From: Favolaschia claudopus | Taxonomy: Eukaryota > Basidiomycota > Agaricomycetes > Agaricales > Mycenaceae | NCBI GenBank assembly: GCA_037176885.1 | Contig: JAWWNJ010000016.1 | Location: forward strand, 868,001 to 932,000 | Direction of reading: 5' to 3' | DNA length: 64,000 nucleotides | Part shown: positions 10,277 to 20,755 of the stretch, in pieces | How the letters are laid out: the number at the start of each line of letters is the position of its first letter | How positions within the stretch are numbered: the first letter of the stretch is position 1 | Program-made: the position numbers and the translations under genes | Notes under the pieces: generated by a model | Told to the model about the DNA's origin: nothing | Database searches by the model: none | The model's input: the letters and a program-made list of their open reading frames with translations, nothing else

Positions 10277-11662
10277 TTAGACACGCAACAGTGCCTGTTG
10301 AATACGATACTCCCAATATCTGCGAAACAGTCGGTCAGCCACCGCTTGTAGTCGCAGTCGAGAAAAGGACACCCACTTTTTCCGTATCGTATCGAATTCC
10401 GCTGCGAGGCTTTTCCAAAGCTATATCACAACGTACGGTCGGATTAACGGCCGAGCAGTCGAAGAGAACACGTACCTCAACGGCCTTATCGACGTCCTCG
10501 CTCTGCCCTGCCTCCTCATAGACATCCGCCTGGAACTCGATCGCCGCTACGCAGGGCAGATCGGCGCCTTTCCCGGGCGGGGGGTTCTCCACGTCCACGA
10601 GATCCAGGGGTTGATCTGGTAGCGGTTTAGTGTAGGGCTGCACAAAGGGCGCGACTGTGGATAAGGGGAGTTTGTTGAATTCGAGTACGCCGCGGAGGTA
10701 GTTCCACGCCGACGCGTTATTGGGGGCGAGTGAGATGCTTTGTTTCGTGTAGCTTTCAAGCAGAGAGAGTTAGTTCGAGGATTTTAGATAGAAGTAAAGT
10801 GAGAAAGAATTTGAAAGAAAAAAACATACTCACATAATCTCCCTCCGCACAACCCTCTCCCTATCCTCCTCTCCCTCCCTCACCCCGGACTGAAACACCA
10901 CAAAAAACCGATGATGCCACGCCGAATTATTCCTCACATCCTTATTCATCATCGTATCCACGAAATCAAGCTCGCCCGCCCACAATCCATCCTCATTGAA
11001 AAATGCAAGCACCCATTGGCGATGCGCCCAGGTGTGGTAGTTCTTTTGATCTTGGCGGAGGATCTTTTCGATGAACGCGAGCTCCGATTGCGCTTTCTTC
11101 GAAAGCGTGAGGATGAGGCGGCGGTGGTGCCAGACTTGATAGGTTTTGAGGAATTTGTCGGCGAGTTCGTCCATGAGGGTGATTTCTTTTTCTAGCGGCC
11201 ATTGAATCTCCAAGACGGTTTCGTAGCGGTATTGCCTGGATTGGGGGAGGGGGAAGGGGGGTGCGGTAGTTAGATTAGACTTGACCGTACATAGGGGAGA
11301 ACAAAGAATCGACGCACCACGCCGAATAATGCGCAGGGTTCAGCCGTATAACATGTTCCGTCAACTCTAAAACGCGCTCGCTCTTCTCGCCAGCTTTGAC
11401 CACGCCGCGCAGGTAATCCGTGGCGTCTTTGTCTATAGTCGTTCGTTCAGCAGGCGTTCGTTTAGTTTAGTTTAGCATTCAGCACAGCAAGAATAAGACG
11501 CGCGGCGAAACACAACAAAGCAGAAGACAAGCAGACGGACGAACATTCAGCGGAATACAAGATCGGCGCGAGGGGTTCGACTTTCTCGTACTGAGCCAAG
11601 GGGACGATGTCGGCCCATTCGGGGCGCGTGGAGTACAGCGGCGGTGGGGGGTCTGGGATCAT
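10277..11662 (-). CDS. RAM2: Protein farnesyltransferase/geranylgeranyltransferase I alpha subunit
   Basis: The shared alpha subunit of the cytosolic CaaX prenyltransferases, which attach isoprenoids to Ras/Rho-type proteins. The protein starts at 11662 (MIPDPPPPLYSTRPEWADI). It then shows the prenyltransferase alpha repeats: RGVVKAGEKSERVLELTEHVIRLNPAHYSAW, KTYQVWHHRR, QDQKNYHTWAHRQW, DVRNNSAWHHRFF and NNASAWNYLRG. The spacing of Trp and His-Arg is typical. Introns fall after SAE, after SAW, near REI, and twice near the C-terminus. The last exon reads KKYWEYRIQQALL and ends at 10277-10279. Overall length (about 330 residues) fits the family. It lies in tandem with the ALY gene on the same strand. 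Confidence 0.88.
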
Positions 11663-11994
11663 GGTGGTCAAAGAAAGATAATGAGGTGTTGGTTACCTTA
11701 TAGTGGAAGAGTGATCGACACATTTTGTTCTTTCTCAGAATGGATTACAAGCAAGACAAAAAAGACAGATCGATCGCGCATATTACAATGACATTCCAGC
11801 ACGGACAACGCGGTTCTGTAGTGATAGGTATAGTACGAAAAGCTCGAGTGGCGGAGAGGAATTCAAGATGGAAAGAATCGTATTACAATCGCGACATCGA
11901 TATCAGAAAAAAAGACCGGAACAGCCACAGCAAGTAGGTCAAGTCCTTCAACTTTCAACTCTCAACTCCTCTTCGTCGTCATTCGTCCTCGTCT
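11663..11994. other. Intergenic between RAM2 and ALY
   Basis: About 330 bases between the RAM2 start and the ALY stop. It should contain the RAM2 promoter and the ALY 3' UTR. An open frame at 11725-11937 is Lys/Arg-rich and looks random. Confidence 0.4.
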
Positions 11995-13667
11995 TCAAGC
12001 AGCAGCAGGCGCGTTGCTCGCGGTGTAGTCCTTGAATCGATCCATAGTCAGCATGGTGTATATATGATACGACTGACAGCGTTCACTCACCTCCATCTCA
12101 GCATCCAAATCCGCCGCAGTCTTCGGCGTCCTCTCGCTCTTCGCCCTTCCACCCCTCCCACGTCGTCCACCGCGTCCACGGGTACCGCCGGTCCTTCAGT
12201 TCGCGTCAAATCACCGTTCTGTTCTGGCCCTACACGATATATAACTAACCTCGGGGCATTCGTCGCATTCGCAGCAGCAGCCACGGGCGCAGGCGCGACA
12301 CGCGATGCGAGTGTCGCGGGGGGCGCAGGGCGCGAGGGGTCCACGACGATTTCGATCTTCATGGGCCGTCCTAGAAAACACGAGAGTCGGAGTGGATAGA
12401 TGGGGGGAGTGCGGGGAGGTGGGAGGGAGGGAGGAAGAGGGAGAAGTGCAGTCAATCAGTCGTTTTGTTTCGGTGCTGACAGAAGAGAGAGAGGAAGGAG
12501 GAAGGAGGAGGGAATACGGCACGGTGAGCGTATCGAGGCAGATACTAGTCGTCGCTGTGTCCTGTCCATGTCTCTGTCTTGCATTGTAAGTCGTCGACCA
12601 TCTTGCGTCTTGAATCCAGAATCCATTGTCCACTGCTACGGAAGCGTTAGGTGGCGGAGGAAGCCCCGCCCTTGTTCCTGATAAGGAGCCTACGTTCGTT
12701 CAAGGATTTGCAAGCATCATCGACCTGACTCCGAAACCCGACCTCTCGACCGCAACATCACAACAGCACCGAACCGACAAAGATACACGCAGCAAGAGTG
12801 TCCACATACACTGACGCCTTCGCACAACGTCTTGTCAGATGCAGCTCCGCTGAGGGAGTCACATCGAGCGGCCGGAGCCGAGGCCCATAAAACATCAATG
12901 CAAGGTTGATCAGACCCGCAGATGAGGGCACAGCCGGACGCGCGAGCGTCAACGGCTTATCATCACAGCCTAAAGCTGTGGAAACAGCATCCAGGTGTCT
13001 CGACGAGTCCAAAGAGTCCAGAGTCTTGAAGCCAGAGGGTTGTTGCTGGGAAGACAGAGACAGGACAGGGAGCGACGAAAGGACCGCTGAAAGGAGATTT
13101 GACGGACACGTGCCCACGGAGTGGACCCACAACGGATTCGGGAGGAGAAGGAGGGAAAGGCTACTAACTGCCATCGATGAGTCGGTTGTTGTACTGGGCA
13201 AAAGCACGGTTGCCGTCGCTTTTCTTGTTGAAGACGACGGTGGCGACGCCCTTGGAACGGCCGTTCGCGTCGTAGTGAAGAGTGACTTCGCGGAGAGGCC
13301 CGACGGTTGTTTGGAAGAGTTCCTGGATAAAACATTGGTTCGAGGAGGGAGAGTGAGTAGCAAGACTCAGTACCTTTACTTGAGCTTCATTGACGTCCTG
13401 AGGAAGGTTGGAAACGATGATTTTCTCTGCGTGGGTGGAGGCGGGGACTGCGGGGGTTTTGGCAGGGATGATAGCTTTGGCGCGGGCCTTTGCGGCAGGA
13501 CTGAGCCCGGTGTTTCCCAAGACCTGGGCACGAGCTTTGCCGCGGTTTGAGTGGCCGCGACGGTCGTTTTTGGGGCGGTTGGCAATGATCTTGGTTAGAG
13601 TCAGAAAAAGGGTGTTAAAGAGGGCAACATAGAGACTAACATCGTCAAGAGACATAGACACTTCCAT
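11995..13667 (-). CDS. ALY/Yra1/REF mRNA export factor
   Basis: An RNA-binding adaptor that loads the export receptor on mRNA as part of TREX. The first exon gives MSLDD, joined to IIANRP, the classic N-terminal motif. A Lys/Arg-rich spacer leads to one RRM: KIIVSNLPQDV (RNP2), VTLHYDANGRSKGVATVVF (RNP1), NNRLIDGR, RPMKIEIVVDP. Then come an Ala/Pro linker, an RGG box (TRGRGGRRGRGG) and the C-terminal motif TAADLDAEMEDY. Introns: 13590-13640, 13323-13373, a very long one at 12371-13168 (798 nt), one starting at 12249, and a last one before the DYTASNA exon. The stop is at 11995-11997. Only the long intron is unusual; IDG-R-RPMK reads straight across it, so it is real. The gene shares a 131-bp divergent promoter with RPC31. 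Confidence 0.9.
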
Positions 13668-13798
13668 GGCTGATAATTAACAACGACGACGACGGTGGGG
13701 AAGAAGGGATGAAAGGGGTTGAGAGTGGTGGTGGTGGCAGGAGACAAGGAACCGCGTGTTTGTCGCTGTTTATCTCTATCTTTATATTATTCGCGACA
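13668..13798. promoter_or_regulatory. Short divergent promoter, ALY and RPC31
   Basis: Only 131 bases separate the two start codons (13667 minus, 13799 plus), so the two housekeeping genes must share or overlap their core promoters. A GACGAC run lies next to the ALY start and a TTATATTATTC stretch about 18-28 bases before the RPC31 ATG. Co-regulation is inferred from layout. Confidence 0.5.
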
Positions 13799-14733
13799 AT
13801 GGGTGGACGCGGACGAGGCTGGGGACGCGGACGGGGCGCGTTCTCGGCGCCCCCAGCAGGCCTCACCCATGCAGACATGCAGAACATCCACCGTGAAAAA
13901 ACTGAAATGTACCCTGTGCGACTCTCTGCGCCTTATCCACCTCAACGCGTATCATGAACACAAAATATACTAGGCAATGCTTCCGCCTGTGCTCTCGGAT
14001 TATACGGAAGAGGAGAAGAAAATTGCGGCGTATCAGATTGGGTTTGCGAAACGCATGCGCAAGTCGCCGTACTATGTCGTTGAGGCAGCGAAATCTACCG
14101 GTCAGTAGGGATACAAGACGGGGCGTTCACCCAGCGTTCAATTTAGCCTATGATAGATCTCCCCCGGTATAGCGACAAATATCGCGTCTTTGCCACTCAG
14201 CCGACACTAGGGAAAGACGATTTCCATGAACCCTATTTCCCTCGCGACATATTCGATGGATACTTCAATCCCAAGAAAAAACGCAAAGGTGCTTGCTTGC
14301 TTTCTCTACTCCGTTCTATCTTTCTATCTAGCCTCATTCCCTTCCCTTCAAGTCAAAGCAAAACCCGTCCTCGTCAAACAGCGCATGAATATCGACGAGA
14401 TGAACGACGACGACGAGGAAAAGGTTCATTTCTTTCCACTTTTTCTCTTGTATGTGTCCTAACCTCAATCTTTCTCTTTTCACAGGAAAAAGCTTCCGAC
14501 GCCTCCGACGCCGACTCTCAAGGCGCGCAATCCGACTACGACGTCGACGAAGAAGACGACAACGACTACGCCAATAATTACTTCAACAATGGAGAGGGCG
14601 AAGACAACGATGACCTTGGCGAGGGAGGCGGCGGTGACGACGGTGGAGGGGGTAAGTTGTGTTTTTTCTTCTTCTTTTGTTTTGTGTGTGAGGCCGCTCA
14701 TGATCATTCCTCTTTGCAGGAGATTACGATTGA
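13799..14733 (+). CDS. RPC31: RNA polymerase III subunit Rpc31/RPC7
   Basis: A subunit of the Pol III-specific initiation subcomplex needed for tRNA and 5S transcription. The N-terminus is a Gly/Arg-rich stretch (MGGRGRGWGRGRG), as in RPC7 proteins. Next come MYPAMLPPVLSDYTEEEKKI, KRMRKSPYYV, LPRYSDKYR, and FNPKKKRK. The second half is strongly acidic (EEDDNDYANNYFNNGEGEDNDD), the hallmark of this subunit, and the last exon reads DYD before the TGA at 14731-14733. Introns separate all these blocks with consistent phases; the last runs from about 14651 to 14719. The 3' end, including the final intron and last codons, has been copied in tandem downstream. Confidence 0.85.
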
Positions 14734-16130
14734 TTGAATGTATACTTATCCTTTTTCCTTCTTGTATCGTGGGCACGCAATATCAATGTACAGTATACCG
14801 CAAAGTTTCCATTTGCGTTGACTTCTTTGTTGGCGGTAACCTCCTGACAAAGACCCGCCGTTCTCATCGCCCATTCACAAGCATTTCGGCTAACGCTGGC
14901 CCTTGTATTCCAGCCCTTCAAAGCCGCCCCCCTCACATCCGCCGTAAACGACACAACACCCCCTTCCCCAACCCTTCTTCAGATTCTCCCGGACCGGCAT
15001 CAATCCAATCCTCTTTGTGGGTCCTGGGTGCGTCTAATCTGACAATTTAATCTAAACTCCATGAGAATCAAAACACCACACCACAGCAATTGCAATGAAT
15101 GTTCCGGAGAAGCGTATTTGGCAACCCCTAATCCGTTACGACGGCTGCCTATGGCATATACAAACGTCATGCTATGGTCACCCGCCTGTTTTGTCGTTCG
15201 TCGCTGAAGCCTTTGACGAAAGAGGGCGAAGACAACGAAGGGGGTGGCGGTGACGCCGGTCGAGGGGGTTTGTATCTTTTTTTTTTTTTTTCATTTTTTC
15301 ATTTATATGCGGCCGCTCATTGATCCCTCTTTGCAGGAGATTGCGATTGAATGTACACTGTATCGTTCGCAAGCAGCATCAATGTACAGTTATACCCGCA
15401 AAATTTTCCTTTTGCGTTCACTTCTTTGCGGTATACGAAATAGGTTACGTTTGCTGTCGCGAATCTTGTTTGACGATCGGATGGTACACACAAAAAGACA
15501 CTGGATCACGCACCGCGCAGGTCTTGATCCCACAGCGCTGTAGCGTCTTTGATGTTCCCGAATGGTTCTTACTTTTCTGAAAGTGAGCATTCAAATACTT
15601 ATAACGCACCGCGCAGGTGCAATAGGCACTAGCAAGCTCACAGCGCTGTGCTGTGGCGTGTCCATTGTTCCCGAATGGCTCTTTCTTTTCTGACAAAAAA
15701 GACGCGCACTTATTCAATCACTTCTTATCGCCCATTCACAAGCGATCTGGCTACGCTCGCCCTTGTATTCTAGTCCTGCACAAAGACGCCCCCATCACAT
15801 CTATCGGGGCTCCGTTGCAAGGGAACACAATGCCCTAACCCTTCTTCCCCCCGGACCGGCATCAATCCTCTTTGTGGGTCCATCCCACTATTGGGTGCGT
15901 CTAAAGTCCATGGGAATCAAATCAAACACCACAGCGCGCAATGTTCCGGCCTTACTTAGGCGAAAGAAGTGCATTTTGTTTTGCCCTAATCCGTTGCGGC
16001 TGCCTACACCACAAAGTCACAAACAACGATGCGCCCACGGACCACAGCTCTGGGCGGGCCTTAAAAGTGGTCGTTATGTGTGTGTGTGGCCACCCGCCTT
16101 CTATTCGTCGGCAAACCCTTTGACGAAATT
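14594..16130 (+). repeat. Direct tandem duplication over the RPC31 3' end
   Basis: Two diverged copies lie head to tail. Copy A covers 14594-15220 and copy B about 15221-16130. Anchors shared in order: GAGGGCGAAGACAACGA (14594, 15222), TCTTTGCAGGAGATT (14711, 15328), CGCCCATTCACAAGC (14868, 15729), GGACCGGCATCAATCC (14991, 15853) and CACCCGCCT (15179, 16091). The junction near 15220 joins the unit's end (TTTGACGAAA) to its start (GAGGGCGAAGAC). The end motif recurs at about 16120 next to its native flank. Copy B carries extra sequence with its own smaller repeat (GCACCGCGCAGGT at 15511 and 15607). Copy B repeats the last acidic codons of RPC31 without the rest of the gene. Confidence 0.8.
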
Positions 16131-16174
16131 TATTTACTCCTCGTACTTCCTCCTTGCTCCTCCATATACGTAGT
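14734..16174. other. Gene-free stretch made of the duplication
   Basis: Apart from the partial RPC31 copy at about 15222-15350, no gene was found. Open frames such as 14589-15050 and 15763-16173 are split across duplicate sequence and look non-coding. A poly-T run lies at 15270-15290. The downstream gene's promoter should sit in copy B. Confidence 0.5.
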
Positions 16175-17478
16175 ATGCGGTCCAACATCCCTCGACCTCA
16201 TCCTCAGCGACCCCACCCCCCGCCTCACCTCCCTCCCACCACAAATCGCGACCACCTCCCTCGCCGCCGCCGCTCGCCACACCAATCGCCCTCACCCCTA
16301 CCCTACTCCGCCCTCCTCGAAACGCTCCAAGATCGCAGCAAACGCTCCCACTTCAGCGACAAGAACACGCGCCACAGCTATACCCCCCTCCTATTCACCC
16401 GCGCCTCGCGTTTCCCGTCTCGAACACTCCCGCTCCCCGGCGTGCGGGCCTGTAATCTGGATGCGGGGGATACTCAAATCTTCCGAGTAAGCACATAAAT
16501 GAGTTTTTTTCTTCTTGCGATGATGACTCTAAGGGGCATCTCAGGCGAGACAGAAAGTCCGCGTACGCCGCTTCATGCTCGGTAAAGACGACAATGCACC
16601 CGGCTGGTCCGATTGGGAGGAGGGACAGGTGGTTGGTTATCTACCTTTCAGGAGTGATGTCAGTCTAAAAATTCAACTCAAAAATCTACATCCGATGTTT
16701 TGCTTACGACCTCTTCTTTGCTTTCAGGCAGGGAGCTACGGACACGCGTATCGCGTGCGCACTCACGCTCAAGCGGTATCTGACGGCGGCTCGACATCGA
16801 AGAAGAAAGTTGAGACATATGTGCAGTTCCTAGGGGAAATCTGCAAATCGACTGGCCCGACGCCGAGTTCGTTGACTGCGGAGGAATGTGTGCGGCGGAG
16901 GAAGAGAGCCGTGAGCAGACTTCCGCTTCGACGCGTATTAACTCAAAATCGTGTTATTTTTTGATTAGGACTGCATATACACACGTATCCCCTCAGAGGG
17001 GATCGTCTTGGGGATCCCACACAGTCGTATATGGACGCCGGCGCAGATACTCGTGAGTTTCTTCTTTTCTTCACTTCGCTCTATACCAGCCAACCACCAT
17101 GAACATGATCTTCAGACATACGGCACAACAACCATGCTCGTCCTCTCTTTAGCAGGCCCTACCGCCGGGATGGAGTTCTGGGTGGACGAGCACCTGCCGT
17201 ATACGATGGAGACGGCTATGACGGTGCGCAAGTGCGGTCAGGAGGTGCTGGGGCCGATGGGGCGGTTGTTGTTTGAGGATATAGCGATTGCGCCGTTGAA
17301 ATTTGAAGAAGAAGATGATAGGATGACTGGGATAGAGGAGGAAGATCGGTGTTGGAGGATAGCACCGAAGTCGACGCTCCCGTCTGAGCTTGCGCCGTTT
17401 ATTTTGTTGAGTTCGGTGTTAAGGGATCCTGCGTTGGTGGAGGGTAGTGTAAATATGGCAGAGGCGAGCGTATCATAG
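16175..17478 (+). CDS. Conserved-type hypothetical protein
   Basis: I do not recognise the family. A candidate start is the ATG at 16175. The first exon is very rich in Pro, His, Arg and Ser, then reads SALLETLQDRSKRSHFSDKN and PLPGVRACNLDAGDTQIFR. After an intron with a GTAAGC donor, the next exon reads ARQKVRVRRFMLGKDD and DWEEGQVVGYLPFRSD. Later exons give VETYVQFLGEICKSTGPTPSSL and RIPSEGIVLGIPHSRIWTPAQ, then MLVLSLAGPTAGMEFWVDEHLPY. The C-terminal part has an acidic patch (KFEEEDDRMTGIEEED). The stop is at 17476-17478. The middle looks like a compact beta-rich domain. The start is uncertain because the upstream sequence is duplicated. Confidence 0.6.
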
Positions 17479-18591
17479 GTCCTCATGTGAGAAACCTCTG
17501 AAGGTGTAGTATTGCATGGTGTTTATCGTATATAGTGCGCCTAATCGATCTAATCTTAAAGAGATGGAAAGTTCGGATTGTCGATAGACTACCCAATCTC
17601 AGAAGCTTTATACTGAATATACTCATGTGCGACCTTGCTGAATTGCACCAGAGAAAACGCGTGACATAACGCTCACGTGCCCGACCGTTCTTCTCTCTTC
17701 AGATTCTTTTCCATTAACCTGTCCCCCTCATTAACCTGGCAGCCGCGCCGACACACATGTCGGAATCTCTCAGGGACTTTGAATTCGTTCCTCAACTGCC
17801 GTGGTTGGCCCTTTGTGAGGGCCATTCAGTTATTTCCTTTTGAGGGATTGAGCGGTTGTTTGCTTTTATTTGGGTTGCAACTTTTTCTTTGGAAGATCTT
17901 CGTTGGTTGCTCGTTTTCTCGCGGTTTTTTGGCCTTGACAGAACCTTGTGCCAGGAGAACGACATCACAACATGCCACACGCAAGTGTGCAACTGCAAGC
18001 GCTAGCGGCAGAGCCATGTTCAGCTGCTTGCCGAACGTCCTGAAACGACCTGATTGTTGCAAGTTGGTTGCAAGATTGTTGCAAAGAGATGCCGACTGAA
18101 GCAGGCTCGAGCTCATCTTGGCACAAGGGCGGGAAATTCAAGAGGTCGGACGAGCTCAAATGAAGACGGAGCAATATTCCCAAGTTCGCCTTGGGGGACG
18201 TCGACGAAAACTACCTGCCAATAACCACAGACTATCGGATGTCCTCAACACTGCAGCGTCCAAGCCTCCAGCCCACTGCCAGCCTTCAATATAGAGGCCT
18301 CACGAGCTGCAGAACCGAAATGCTGGGACGAAACTGTTGCGCCTTGGCACAGCCTGCACAGTAACCACGCCAAGTCTGTCTTGATTCGCGTTTGATGGGA
18401 TTCTGCCACGGCAATATAAAGGGCAATCACTTCGTCTTGAGTTCCGTTTCTCTTTCTCCCCAGCCAGGCACCTTTGGTTTCTTTTCTTTCTTTGGTTTAT
18501 TTGTGCCGGCACAGTTCCTCTCCTTCATTTTCAATAGCCCACGACCTAATCCGACACATCTACACCTATAAATTCAGCAACATTTAATACT
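17479..18591. other. Intergenic, no gene supported
   Basis: About 1.1 kb. A plus-strand frame at 17677-18099 and minus frames at 17826-18116 are open but have no motif. A short start (MSESLRDFEFV) at 17760 could begin a small spliced gene, but I could not complete one. A TATA sequence for the next gene lies at 18415-18420. Confidence 0.4.
18415..18420 (+). promoter_or_regulatory. TATA box of the PLC-X gene
   Basis: TATAAA in CGGCAATATAAAGGG, about 172 bases upstream of the start codon. A second TATAAA at 18567-18572 is only 20 bases from the ATG and too close to serve. Confidence 0.4.
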
Positions 18592-19963
18592 ATGTATTCT
18601 CTCTTTGGCCTACTTTCTGCTGCCACTGTTGCGCTCGCAGCTACGATCCCTGTGAGACGGTGCGCGATATCATCATATCGATTCGAAACTTGGCCTCATG
18701 TTTTGCTATTCCAGCGCCGACGTTTGTAATGGAGATGCAAGACTCTGCAGCCGCAGCTACGGAAATGTTACCTTTGCCGGAAGTCACGACAGGAAAGTCT
18801 ACCTCATATTTCGCTGCGATTGGGCGTTCAACTAATCCACCTCTTTACCAACAGTTTCGCATTTAGCACCAACCCACTTGCCCGTGCGTTTTCGCGTTTA
18901 GGTCAATAGATGTGATGATTGATTCCTCATTTGCTTCACAGTTTCGCGGGATCAAGAGGTCGATCTCACGAAGCAGTTGGACCTTGGTATCCGGCTGCTG
19001 CAGGCGCAGTCTCATGTCGAGGACGGTCAGCTGCATTTCTGCCACACCAGTGCGTCGTATAGTCTCGCGTTCATACATGTGGTGTAACGTGCACATTCAG
19101 GCTGCGCACTCTTCGATGGCGGCTTGGTTGTTGATTACCTGAAGACCGTCAAGACATTCTTGGACGCGAACCCGAACGAGGTCCTCACTCTCATTTTCAC
19201 GAATCCCGAGAATCAGAGCCCGTCCAAAGTCTGGAAACCTCTCTTTGACGAAGCTGGTGCGTCGGCTGTCTTGCTCAACTCTGTTCACGTCGATTAATGT
19301 TTCTTCCAGGCATCAGCGATCTCGCTTTCGTACCGCCTTCCATCCCGGTGAAGCAAGCTGACTGGCCCACTCTCGGAGAGATGATCGACTCCGGCAAACG
19401 CGTGGTTGTGTTCCTCGATGCTCTAGCAGACGGTCCGGAGTCTGTGGACTTCATTCTACCCGAATTCCAAATGGTGTGTGCCTCATTGAATGCTTGATTG
19501 CGTGGAATTGTTTCTGATTTTCTGTCTTGTGAACTTCACAGATATGGGAAACTCCGTTCACTGTCACTGACGACAAGTTCCCCTGCAAAATCGACCGTAT
19601 TGGTGGACCTCTGTCTGCTGGTGACCACATGTACGTGCACCTTTCCCCCCTTAGCTCGACATCTCTCTGAACAGCTATAGGTATATGATAAACCACTCTT
19701 TGAACAAGAACATTCTGCCTTTCATCGGTGACGGTGTCTTAGTGAGCGACCCCATCGATGCACCGAGAATCAACGGAGTTGACTCGTGCGTCCCGATTAA
19801 TATTCCCGTTTTTCGTCGGCGTTCTAACCCACTTGTTAGGATAATGGCTCACGCTGCGGGCTGCGCGCCACTCGGTGCTGACCGCAACCCCAATTTCGTC
19901 CTCCTCGACTTCGTCAACAAGGGCGATGCGTTCACGGCTGTCAGGCAATTGAATGGGCTGTGA
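18592..19963 (+). CDS. Secreted PI-PLC X-domain phosphodiesterase-like protein
   Basis: A secreted protein of the PLC-like phosphodiesterase superfamily (TIM-barrel X domain), common in mushroom genomes; the substrate is unknown. The N-terminus MYSLFGLLSAATVALA is a clear signal peptide. Next come CNGDARLCSRSYGNVTFAGSHDS (first catalytic His in GSHD), QLDLGIRLLQAQ, and HFCHTS (second His), then VKTFLDANPNEVLTLIF, GKRVVVFLDA, and the final region with INHSLNKNI. Introns: 18660-18714, 18793-18854, and about six more. The second intron opens with GA, not GT (AG|GAAAGT), which is one base from consensus. Without removing it the frame is lost. The last exon ends VRQLNGL, with the stop at 19961-19963. 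Confidence 0.8.
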
Positions 19964-20755
19964 GATGGTCAGGAAAGCGAGAGGGATGGCTGTACTTTAC
20001 CAGGTGTAAATTATTTCGTGGGCTAAATTTTAATTTTTTTACGGGTTTCATCCCTGTTCTGCATCTTCACTTTTTCTGGTCGTGTGCAAGAGGTGGGCGG
20101 CCGAACAAATCCGGATATCATGCCCTCCCTCGGCCGATGCTCGGTGGTCGGTCCGAGCTCCTTGAGATTTCTTTCACAGGCAGCACTTAGATTTCATGTA
20201 GCTCCTTCGATTCTTGACAGATTTCTTAGCACATAGTGAGAGCCCCCCACAAGTTATATGTTAGGTCCCCGTCTGTGTAGTTCTCTGGTCTGTGCGAGGA
20301 CCATACTGTATGCAGTTCGCAGATTGATCTTGGACTTCTGCCTTCGGTGGTTTCGGCAGAAAGGATGACAAGGTTACATTGCGTCAGCATCCAAACACTG
20401 TCCAAACATCTCGCCAGCTATTTTGCGGTGTGCGGAGGTCGGACCGAACCCCGTGACCCCCCTCCCCCCCCCTCGCCAGATTTCTGAGCATGATATCATG
20501 ATTTTTCTTTCCGCCCACCTCTTGGTCGTGTGTGCTCCAAATCGAGGTGGCGGAGGGGGGGCGGCATGTGACATGTGACATTAACGGCAGGCGTGACAGT
20601 CGATCAGCGCTCTTCTTCCGTTTTAGGAAGCGATCTCTTTCTTCCTGTCTTTTTATACTGTTGCATCGTGGAGACCCGGACTCGCCCTTTCTTTCTTATT
20701 TTCATCGCGGATTTCAACCAAAGTGATATCTGGAATCCTCTCATCGTGGTGTACA
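19964..20755. other. Intergenic, no gene seen
   Basis: About 790 bases between the PLC-X stop and the F-box start. It contains a C-run and G-run block near 20455-20560 that could pair (CCCCCCTCCCC and GGAGGGGGGGCGG). There is no coding evidence. Confidence 0.4.

Noticed and set aside
12906..13550. Long plus-strand frame of 214 codons
   Set aside because: It is antisense to the ALY exons and its long intron; the minus-strand RRM motifs explain the region.
17677..18099. 140-codon plus-strand frame
   Set aside because: No motif, composition like intron and UTR sequence; a spliced alternative from 17760 could not be completed.
18567..18572. TATAAA close to the PLC-X start
   Set aside because: Only 20 bases before the ATG, too near to place a transcript start; the upstream TATA at 18415 fits better.
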